The notes beneath the pieces were generated by a model, which saw nothing but the letters and a program-made list of their open reading frames with translations, was not told where the DNA came from and did no database searches. Below, one piece after another: positions 57,549-64,000 of a stretch of 64,000 bases of DNA. The translations under genes and the position numbers were made by a program. Numbering within the stretch: position 1 is the stretch's first letter; every line of letters begins with the position of its first letter. The stretch spans positions 1-64,000 of the forward strand of contig NZ_SGJB01000012.1 of assembly GCF_006861675.1 (NCBI RefSeq). The letters run 5' to 3'. The stretch comes from Peptacetobacter hominis. Its GTDB lineage: Bacteria; Bacillota; Clostridia; Peptostreptococcales; Peptostreptococcaceae.

Positions 57549-57917
57549 ATGATACAGCAGGAAACTCGTCTAAGAGTTGCGGACAACTCTGGTGCTAAAG
57601 AACTATTAACTATACGTGTTCTTGGCGGAAGTAAAAGAAGATATGCTAATATAGGCGACGTAGTTGTTGCTACAGTAAAAAGTGCAACACCAGGTGGAGT
57701 TGTAAAAAAAGGTAAAGTTGTTAAAGCGGTTATAGTAAGAAGTAAAAAAGGCGTAAGACGTAACGATGGAAGTTATATATCTTTCGACGAAAATGCAGCA
57801 GTTATAATAAAAGACGATAAGACTCCAGTAGGAACTCGTATATTCGGACCTGTTGCTAGAGAGTTAAGAGATAATGACTTCATGAAAATAGTTTCTCTTG
57901 CTCCAGAAGTTTTATAA
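57549..57917 (+). CDS. rplN: 50S ribosomal protein L14
   Basis: A 122-aa intersubunit-face protein: [20 protein letters not shown], and the C-terminal [29 protein letters not shown] precedes ATG. Confidence 0.98.
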   Translation: MIQQETRLRVADNSGAKELLTIRVLGGSKRRYANIGDVVVATVKSATPGGVVKKGKVVKAVIVRSKKGVRRNDGSYISFDENAAVIIKDDKTPVGTRIFGPVARELRDNDFMKIVSLAPEVL

Positions 57918-57937
57918 TAAGGAGGTGCAGTAGAGAA

Positions 57938-58246
57938 ATGATGAGAGTTAAAAAAGGTGACACTGTTGTTGTAATAGCAGGTAAAGACAAAGGTAAAAAA
58001 GGTACAGTTCTAAGTGTAAACCCAAAAACTGACAGAGTTTTAGTTGAAGGTGTAAACATAATGACTAAACACCAGAAACCATCTGCAATGAACCAGCAGG
58101 GTGGAATAATAACTAAAGAAGCTCCTATACATATATCTAACGTAATGCCTTATGATGCAGAAGAAGGAAAAGGTGTAAGAGTTAGATTCGTAGAAAAAGA
58201 CGGAGCTAAAGTAAGAGTATCAGCAAAGAGCGGAAAAGAATTATAA
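57938..58246 (+). CDS. rplX: 50S ribosomal protein L24
   Basis: A 102-aa assembly initiator with a KOW motif in [20 protein letters not shown]. Two ATG codons in a row (57938 and 57941) are possible starts; the first is nearer [25 protein letters not shown]-like sequence ([16 protein letters not shown]) follows. Confidence 0.96.
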   Translation: MMRVKKGDTVVVIAGKDKGKKGTVLSVNPKTDRVLVEGVNIMTKHQKPSAMNQQGGIITKEAPIHISNVMPYDAEEGKGVRVRFVEKDGAKVRVSAKSGKEL

Positions 58247-58274
58247 TAATAAGCGATGAAAGGAGGGACCTTAA

Positions 58275-58817
58275 ATGGCTTCTAGATTAGAGGAAAAATA
58301 CATAAAAGAAGTTGCTCCAGCTTTAATGGAGAAATTTGAATACAAGAACGTAATGGAAATACCTAAATTAGTTAAAATAGTTATAAACATGGGTGTAGGT
58401 GACGCTAGAGAGAATCCAAAAGGATTAGAAAAAGCTGTTGAGGAGCTTGAAATGATCTCAGGTCAGAAACCAGTTATAACAAGAGCTAGAAAATCTGTTG
58501 CAAACTTCAAATTAAGAGAAGGAATGCCAATAGGTACAAAAGTAACATTAAGAAACGATAAAATGTTCTACTTCATGGATAAATTAGTTTCTGTATCTCT
58601 ACCAAGAGTTAGAGACTTCAGAGGTGTAAGTGCAGATTCATTCGACGGAAGAGGAAACTATGCACTAGGAATAAAAGAGCAGCTAATATTCCCTGAAATA
58701 GAGTACGATAAAGTAGACAAAGTTAGAGGAATGGATATAATCTTCGTAACTACAGCTAAGACTGACGAAGAAGCTCGTGAATTAATAAAATTATTAGGAA
58801 TGCCATTTTCTAAGTAA
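58275..58817 (+). CDS. rplE: 50S ribosomal protein L5
   Basis: A 180-aa central protuberance protein that binds 5S r[42 protein letters not shown] and [29 protein letters not shown] precedes ATG. Confidence 0.98.
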   Translation: MASRLEEKYIKEVAPALMEKFEYKNVMEIPKLVKIVINMGVGDARENPKGLEKAVEELEMISGQKPVITRARKSVANFKLREGMPIGTKVTLRNDKMFYFMDKLVSVSLPRVRDFRGVSADSFDGRGNYALGIKEQLIFPEIEYDKVDKVRGMDIIFVTTAKTDEEARELIKLLGMPFSK

Positions 58818-58834
58818 GCAAAGGAGGGATTCGC

Positions 58835-59020
58835 GTGGCTAGAAAAGCAATGGTTGTTAAACAGCAGAGAAAACAGAAATATAAAACTAGAGAATACACT
58901 AGATGTTCAATATGCGGTAGACCACATTCAGTACTTAAAGACTTCGGTATATGCCGTATATGCTTCAGAGAATTAGCTTACAAAGGTGAAATACCTGGCG
59001 TAAGAAAAGCAAGCTGGTAA
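58835..59020 (+). CDS. rpsN: 30S ribosomal protein S14, zinc-binding type
   Basis: A 61-aa zinc form of S14 with cysteines C24, C27, C40 and C43 ([18 protein letters not shown]). The start is GTG 58835 ([20 protein letters not shown]), preceded by AAAGGAGGG. Confidence 0.97.
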   Translation: MARKAMVVKQQRKQKYKTREYTRCSICGRPHSVLKDFGICRICFRELAYKGEIPGVRKASW

Positions 59021-59052
59021 GATTTGGAAAGAATGGAAGGAGGGCTATAAAA

Positions 59053-59451
59053 ATGACTATGACAGATCCAATTGCAGATATGCTAACTCGTATAAGAAAT
59101 GCGAACACAGTAAAGCATGAAACTGTTGATGTTCCCGCTTCTAATATAAAGAAAGAAATAGCTAGAATACTTCTTGAGGAAGGATTCGTAAAAGGTTATG
59201 ATGTAATAGAAGATGGAAAACAGGGAATAATAAGATTACAATTAAAATATGGAGTAGAAGGCGAAAGAGTTATATCAGGACTTAAGAGAATATCTAAGCC
59301 AGGTATGAGAGTTTACAGCGCTAAGGACGAAATACCAAAAGTATTAAACGGATTAGGTATAGCTATAATATCTACTTCAAAAGGTATATTAACTGATAAA
59401 GAAGCTAGAAAAGAAAATGTTGGTGGAGAGGTAATCTGCTACGTTTGGTAA
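59053..59451 (+). CDS. rpsH: 30S ribosomal protein S8
   Basis: A 132-aa central-domain protein: [20 protein letters not shown] at the start, then the C-terminal [20 protein letters not shown]. In other bacteria it represses the spc operon. AAGGAGGG precedes ATG. Confidence 0.98.
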   Translation: MTMTDPIADMLTRIRNANTVKHETVDVPASNIKKEIARILLEEGFVKGYDVIEDGKQGIIRLQLKYGVEGERVISGLKRISKPGMRVYSAKDEIPKVLNGLGIAIISTSKGILTDKEARKENVGGEVICYVW

Positions 59452-59479
59452 TCTAACGAGAAAGTAAGGAGGTGCGACA

Positions 59480-60022
59480 ATGTCAAGAATAGGTGTTAAA
59501 CCAATAACTGTTCCTGCAGGTGTTGAAGTTACTATAGCTGAAGGTAACCTTGTTACTGTAAAAGGACCAAAAGGAACATTAACTAAGCAGTTAAGCAATG
59601 AATTAACTATAAACAGAGAAGAAAATACATTAGTTGTTACAAGACCAACTGATAACAAGAAACATAGATCTTTACACGGATTAACAAGAACTTTACTAAA
59701 CAACATGATAGTTGGTGTAAGTGAAGGATTCGAAAAGAAAATGGAATTAAAAGGTGTTGGGTACAGAGCTCAGAAGAACGGTAAAAAATTAGTTATGAAC
59801 CTTGGATTCTCTCATCCTGTTGAAATGGAAGATCCAGAAGGTATAACTGTTGAAGTACCAAACCAGTTAGAAATAATAGTTAAAGGTGCTGACAAGCAGT
59901 TAGTAGGAAACTACGCAGCTAAGATAAGAGCTTGGAGAAAACCAGAGCCATACAAAGGTAAAGGTATAAGATACGTTGATGAAGTAATCATACGTAAAGA
60001 AGGAAAAACTGGTAAGAAATAA
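59480..60022 (+). CDS. rplF: 50S ribosomal protein L6
   Basis: A 180-aa protein near the factor-binding site: [25 protein letters not shown], the [13 protein letters not shown] segment, and the C-terminal [22 protein letters not shown] precedes ATG. Confidence 0.98.
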   Translation: MSRIGVKPITVPAGVEVTIAEGNLVTVKGPKGTLTKQLSNELTINREENTLVVTRPTDNKKHRSLHGLTRTLLNNMIVGVSEGFEKKMELKGVGYRAQKNGKKLVMNLGFSHPVEMEDPEGITVEVPNQLEIIVKGADKQLVGNYAAKIRAWRKPEPYKGKGIRYVDEVIIRKEGKTGKK

Positions 60023-60067
60023 GTAGGATAAAATCCTTGTTATAAACACTGGAAAGGAGTGAATCAA

Positions 60068-60436
60068 GTGATAAAGAAAGCAGATAAAAACGCTAAAAGA
60101 GTTCAGAGACATAAAAGAGTAAGAAGAAAAGTTTCTGGTACTGCTGCAAAACCAAGACTTTGTGTTTTCAGAAGTGCTAACAATATATATGCTCAGATAA
60201 TAGATGATGTTCAGAGAGTTACATTAACTGCTGCATCTTCACTAGAAGCTGAAGTTAAAGAAGCTGTTGGACATACAGGAAACAAAGAAGCAGCTAGAAA
60301 AGTTGGAGAATTAGTTGCTAAGAAAGCTATAGAAAAAGGAATCACTGAAGTTGTTTTCGACAGAGGTGGATACATATATCACGGAAGAGTAAAAGAATTA
60401 GCAGACGGAGCTAGAGAAGCTGGTCTTAAATTCTAA
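60068..60436 (+). CDS. rplR: 50S ribosomal protein L18
   Basis: A 122-aa 5S rRNA-binding protein: [20 protein letters not shown], then [18 protein letters not shown] and [21 protein letters not shown] use GTG 60068 (MIKKADKN), 8 bases after GGAAAGGAG; a GTG at 60059 lies in that site. Confidence 0.96.
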   Translation: MIKKADKNAKRVQRHKRVRRKVSGTAAKPRLCVFRSANNIYAQIIDDVQRVTLTAASSLEAEVKEAVGHTGNKEAARKVGELVAKKAIEKGITEVVFDRGGYIYHGRVKELADGAREAGLKF

Positions 60437-60457
60437 TTAAGAAGGAGGGAAACATAC

Positions 60458-60967
60458 ATGCTACACAGTAAACCAATAGATGCATCTGCTCTTGATTTAC
60501 AGGAAAGAGTAGTTGAAGTTAGACGTGTTACTAAAGTTGTTAAAGGTGGTAGAAACTTCAGATTTGCAGCTTTAGTTGTTGTTGGAGATGAAAACGGACA
60601 CGTTGGTATAGGTTCTGGAAAAGCGATGGAAGTTCCAGACGCTATAAGAAAAGCTGTAGAAGATGCTAAGAAGAACCTTATAACTGTACCAATGGTTGGT
60701 ACTACTATACCTCACGAAGTAAACGGACACTTCGGAGCTGGAAAAATATTAATAATGCCTGCTGCAGAAGGTACAGGAGTTATAGCAGGGGGTCCTGCCA
60801 GAGCCGTACTTGAGTTAGCTGGATTAAAAGACGTTAGAGCTAAATCTTTAGGATCTAACAACCCAAGAAACATGGTAAACGCTACAATAGAAGGACTTAG
60901 CACTCTTAAGACTGCTGAAGAAATAGCAAGACTAAGAGGCAAAAAAGTTGAAGAATTATTAGGGTAA
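60458..60967 (+). CDS. rpsE: 30S ribosomal protein S5
   Basis: A 169-aa protein at the mRNA channel: [19 protein letters not shown] with the loop linked to spectinomycin binding intact, then [20 protein letters not shown] and [29 protein letters not shown] precedes ATG. Confidence 0.98.
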   Translation: MLHSKPIDASALDLQERVVEVRRVTKVVKGGRNFRFAALVVVGDENGHVGIGSGKAMEVPDAIRKAVEDAKKNLITVPMVGTTIPHEVNGHFGAGKILIMPAAEGTGVIAGGPARAVLELAGLKDVRAKSLGSNNPRNMVNATIEGLSTLKTAEEIARLRGKKVEELLG

Positions 60968-60981
60968 GGAGGTAGTGAATA

Positions 60982-61167
60982 ATGGCTAAATTACAGATAA
61001 AATTAGTTAGAAGTACAATAGGAACTACTCCTAACCAGAAGAAAAATGTTCAGGCGTTAGGATTAAGAAAAAGAGAACAGGTAGTTATAAAAGAAGATAA
61101 CCCTCAGATGAGAGGTATGATAAGAAAAGTTTCTCACTTAGTAGAAGTAACAGAAATAGCTGAATAA
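60982..61167 (+). CDS. rpmD: 50S ribosomal protein L30
   Basis: A 61-aa short form as in most bacteria: [20 protein letters not shown], then [27 protein letters not shown] precedes ATG. Confidence 0.97.
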   Translation: MAKLQIKLVRSTIGTTPNQKKNVQALGLRKREQVVIKEDNPQMRGMIRKVSHLVEVTEIAE

Positions 61168-61202
61168 TAAAAAGACGGAAATTGAAGGAGGTGCAACATT
61201 CC

Positions 61203-61646
61203 ATGAAATTACACGAATTAAAACCTGCTAAAGGTGCTGTAAGATCTACTAAAAGATTAGGTAGAGGTACTGCAACTGGTCAGGGTAAAACTGCAGGACG
61301 TGGACAGAAAGGTCAGTGGTCTCGTTCAGGCGGAGGAGTTAGAGTAGGATTCGAAGGTGGACAGATGCCACTTGCAAGAAGACTGCCTAAGAGAGGATTC
61401 ACTAACATATTCGCTAAAGAATATACAGAAGTAAACGTTAAAGATCTTAACAGATTTGAAAACGGAACTGAAATAACTGCAGAGTTATTAAAATCTACAA
61501 AAGTTATAAGCAAAATAGCTAAAGACGGAATAAAAATACTTGGTGAAGGTGAATTAGAAAAAGCTTTAACAGTTAAAGCTGCAAAATTCACAGCTTCAGC
61601 TCAGGAAAAAATAGAAAAGGCTGGAGGTAAGGCAGAGTTAGTATAA
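61203..61646 (+). CDS. rplO: 50S ribosomal protein L15
   Basis: A 147-aa protein: [20 protein letters not shown], the glycine-rich [19 protein letters not shown], and [23 protein letters not shown] 61203 is 8 bases after AAGGAGGTG; an in-frame TTG at 61182 lies upstream of that site. Confidence 0.98.
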   Translation: MKLHELKPAKGAVRSTKRLGRGTATGQGKTAGRGQKGQWSRSGGGVRVGFEGGQMPLARRLPKRGFTNIFAKEYTEVNVKDLNRFENGTEITAELLKSTKVISKIAKDGIKILGEGELEKALTVKAAKFTASAQEKIEKAGGKAELV

Positions 61647-61691
61647 TAACCTGCTGAACTCCAGTTAAAGTACAAGCGGGGTGGTTAAAGC

Positions 61692-62960
61692 GTGCTTTCA
61701 CAGATAAAACAGGCTTGGAAACTTAAAGAAGTAAGAAAAAAACTTTTGTATACTTTCATGATGATTATTGTGTTCCGTATAGGTTCTACAATACCAGTTC
61801 CGGGAATAGATACACGGATAATACAGCAGATGGTAAGCGGAAACAATCTATTATCTCTGTATAATATGTTTACCGGTGGAGCATTCAGTAACTTCACTCT
61901 ATTTGCTCTAGGAATAGGGCCTTACATTACGGCATCAATCATAATACAGCTTCTTACAGTCGGATTTGAAAGTCTGAAGGAACTTCAGAAATCAGGAGAA
62001 GAAGGTAAGAAGAAAGTTGATAAATACACAAGATTTACAGCACTTGCACTTGCGGTTGTTCAGGCTGTTGGTATAACACTGGGAATAGTAAGAAGTGCGC
62101 TTAAATCAGATAGTGTATTTTTTATCGCGACTGTGATAATTACACTTGTATCAGCAAGTATGCTGGTTATGTGGATAGGCGATAAAATTACTGAAAAAGG
62201 ATTAGGAAATGGTAGTTCAGTCATAATATTCGTGGGAATAATTTCCAGAATACCAGTAGACGGAATTGCAATAGCACAGCAGGTACAGTCAGGAACTACT
62301 CCTATATGGGCTGTGGCTCTTCTTGTGGTTGTTATACTAGTCACTGTATTAGGTGTAACATTCATTCAGGAAGCAACAAGAAAAATACCTGTTCAGTATG
62401 CCAAAAGAGTGGTTGGAAGAAAAATGTATGGGGGACAGAGTTCTCACATACCTATGAAAGTCAATCAGTCAGGTGTTATGCCGATAATATTCGCAAGTTC
62501 AATACTTGCTATGCCTCAGACTGTAGCAATGTTTATGGGATCTGATGCACAGCAGTTTGTACAGCAGTATCTAAGCGGTGCAACAGAACAGGGATTCTGG
62601 ATATACAGATCAATAGAAATACTTCTTATAATATTCTTCTCATATTTCTATACAACTATATCTTTCAATGTTGAAGATATAACTAAGAATATGAAGAACG
62701 GTGGAGGATTTATACCGGGAATAAGACCTGGAAAACCTACTGAAGATTATCTTGGAAGAATATTATCAAGACTTACTCTTGCCGGAGCGGCTTTCCTTGG
62801 TGTTATAGCCATGATACCGGCGCTAATAACTCATTACCTGTCACTTCCAATGAGTTTAGCAGGAACTTCACTTCTAATAGTTGTCGGAGTTGCTCTTGAA
62901 CTTAAGAGACAGTTAGAATCAAATCTTGTAATGAGAAATTATCAGGGATTTTTAAAATAA
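61692..62960 (+). CDS. secY: preprotein translocase subunit SecY
   Basis: A 422-aa, ten-span channel of the Sec translocase, partner of SecE at 36485. It contains GIGPYITASIIIQLLTV, KITEKGLGNGSSVIIF, and the C-terminal TFLGRILSRLTLAGA-like segment (EDYLGRILSRLTLAGAAFLG). The start is GTG 61692 (LSQIKQAWKLKEVRKK) after GCGGGGTGG. Confidence 0.97.
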   Translation: MLSQIKQAWKLKEVRKKLLYTFMMIIVFRIGSTIPVPGIDTRIIQQMVSGNNLLSLYNMFTGGAFSNFTLFALGIGPYITASIIIQLLTVGFESLKELQKSGEEGKKKVDKYTRFTALALAVVQAVGITLGIVRSALKSDSVFFIATVIITLVSASMLVMWIGDKITEKGLGNGSSVIIFVGIISRIPVDGIAIAQQVQSGTTPIWAVALLVVVILVTVLGVTFIQEATRKIPVQYAKRVVGRKMYGGQSSHIPMKVNQSGVMPIIFASSILAMPQTVAMFMGSDAQQFVQQYLSGATEQGFWIYRSIEILLIIFFSYFYTTISFNVEDITKNMKNGGGFIPGIRPGKPTEDYLGRILSRLTLAGAAFLGVIAMIPALITHYLSLPMSLAGTSLLIVVGVALELKRQLESNLVMRNYQGFLK

Positions 62961-62981
62961 ATCAAATTGGAGATGAATGAT

Positions 62982-63626
62982 ATGAGAATAATATTACTTG
63001 GACCTCCAGGGGCAGGTAAAGGTACTCAGGCAGCAAACATAGTGGAAAAATATGCTATACCTCATATATCTACTGGAGATATATTCAGAAAGAATATAAA
63101 AGAAGGAACAGAACTTGGTAAGAAAGCAAAAGAATACATGGATCAGGGACTTTTAGTTCCAGATGAATTAACATGTGGACTTGTTGCTGACAGAATCTCT
63201 CAGGATGACTGTAAAAACGGATTTATGCTTGATGGATTCCCAAGAAATATAGCACAGGCTGAACAGCTTGATAAATACCTATCTGAAGCAGGAACTAAAC
63301 TTGATAAGATAGTAAATATAGAAGTTGACAAAAGCATACTTGTAGGAAGAGCAGTAGGAAGAAGAATCTGTAAGTCATGCGGAGCCACTTTCCACGTGGA
63401 ATTCAACCCAACTAAAGTTGAAGGAATCTGTGACAAGTGTGGAGCAGAGCTTCATCAGAGAGCAGATGACAATGAAGAAACTGTTTCAAAAAGAATACAG
63501 GTTTATCTAGACGAAACTAAACCTCTTGTTGGATACTACAACAAACAGGGAATAGTAGCTGACATAAATGGTGATCAGGCAATAGAAAAAGTATTTGCCG
63601 ATATAGTTGACGCTTTAGGTGAATAA
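62982..63626 (+). CDS. adk: adenylate kinase, zinc-lid type
   Basis: A 214-aa enzyme interconverting ATP, ADP and AMP. The P-loop is [11 protein letters not shown]. The lid carries four cysteines (CKSCGATFH and CDKCGAEL) for zinc, common in Gram-positives. I start at ATG 62982, 9 bases after GGAG; TTG 62967 upstream is not used. The stop overlaps the map start by one base. Confidence 0.97.
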   Translation: MRIILLGPPGAGKGTQAANIVEKYAIPHISTGDIFRKNIKEGTELGKKAKEYMDQGLLVPDELTCGLVADRISQDDCKNGFMLDGFPRNIAQAEQLDKYLSEAGTKLDKIVNIEVDKSILVGRAVGRRICKSCGATFHVEFNPTKVEGICDKCGAELHQRADDNEETVSKRIQVYLDETKPLVGYYNKQGIVADINGDQAIEKVFADIVDALGE

Positions 63627-64000
63627 TGATTATTTTAAAAACCGATAATCAGATAAATCTAATGAGAGAAGCCGGAAAAATAGTGGCGGATACTCATGAA
63701 GTTTTAAAAAAGGCTATCGTTCCGGGAATATCTACAAAAGAATTAGATATGATAGCCGAAAAAAATATCAGAAAGTATAATGCAGTACCTTCATTCAAAG
63801 GTTATGGCGGATTTCCGGCAAGCATATGCGCCTCTATAAATGAAGAGGTTGTACACGGAATACCCGGCAAAAAGATCCTGAAAGAAGGAGACATTATAAG
63901 TATAGATATAGGAGCCTATTATAAAGGATATCATGGTGACGCTGCAAAGACACATGCCGTTGGTGTGATATCTGAAGAAGATAGGAAACTGATAGAAGTA
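63626..64000 (+). CDS. map: methionine aminopeptidase, 5' part (partial)
   Basis: The first 125 codons of a type I methionine aminopeptidase, which removes the initiator methionine. ATG 63626 shares its A with the adk stop. Recognisable parts are [34 protein letters not shown], and the metal-ligand segment [20 protein letters not shown]. The gene runs off the window, so its C-terminal half is not seen. The order secY-adk-map is conserved. Confidence 0.95.
   Translation, partial: MIILKTDNQINLMREAGKIVADTHEVLKKAIVPGISTKELDMIAEKNIRKYNAVPSFKGYGGFPASICASINEEVVHGIPGKKILKEGDIISIDIGAYYKGYHGDAAKTHAVGVISEEDRKLIEV

Overview
This window is a low-GC, all-plus-strand chromosomal segment from a Firmicute of the class Clostridia. 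The organism is most likely a member of the Peptostreptococcaceae (Peptostreptococcus or a close relative). That is inferred from gene order (end of an rRNA operon, pyc, radA-disA-yacL, ispD-ispF, two proS genes, gltX, cysS-mrnC, thyX-rlmB-rae1-sigH, then the tuf/rpl/rpo/str/S10/spc super-cluster). It also rests on strong Shine-Dalgarno sites, AGA-dominated arginine and ATA-dominated isoleucine codons. I could not search a database, so the genus is a suggestion. All protein genes run left to right, as expected near a replication origin.

Layout. 1-320: the 3' end of 23S rRNA, 5S rRNA and a terminator. 540-4077: pyruvate carboxylase with its own promoter and terminator. 4117-6006: an antibiotic-resistance-type ABC-F gene behind an attenuator leader with an upstream mini-ORF. 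6055-14516: flavodoxin, EF-G-like GTPase, radA-disA, yacL and a split transketolase. 14533-19442: a LytTR/GHKL signalling cluster with a large FtsX-type permease. 19466-29327: ispD, a candidate type I toxin/antisense-RNA module, ispF, T-box plus proS, second proS, gltX, a lipid kinase gene, cysS and mrnC. 29330-32014: a second LytTR/GHKL pair with a small membrane protein. 32022-34812: thyX, rlmB, rae1 and sigH. 34848-64000: the translation and transcription super-cluster (tuf, rpmG, secE-nusG, rplKA, rplJL, rpoBC, rpsLG-fusA-tuf, the S10 and spc operons through secY, adk and the start of map).

Most of the window is conserved housekeeping DNA. The accessory content lies in the ABC-F gene, the two LytTR clusters and the small toxin-like locus. 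Four signals stand out. (1) The ABC-F leader can be folded as a stalling-controlled attenuator. (2) Both LytTR clusters carry a 12-bp direct repeat with a 21-bp period, 33 bp ahead of an extended -10 element, in front of a membrane-protein gene. (3) A 42-codon toxin-like ORF between ispD and ispF has a convergent antisense promoter and terminator. (4) The lipid kinase gene appears to be leaderless. The EF-G-like protein also lacks the usual switch I motif, and the two tuf copies lie in a near-identical 1,235-bp block.

Promoter, terminator and RNA-structure calls were made by eye from hexamers, spacing and base pairing; none was computed or tested.
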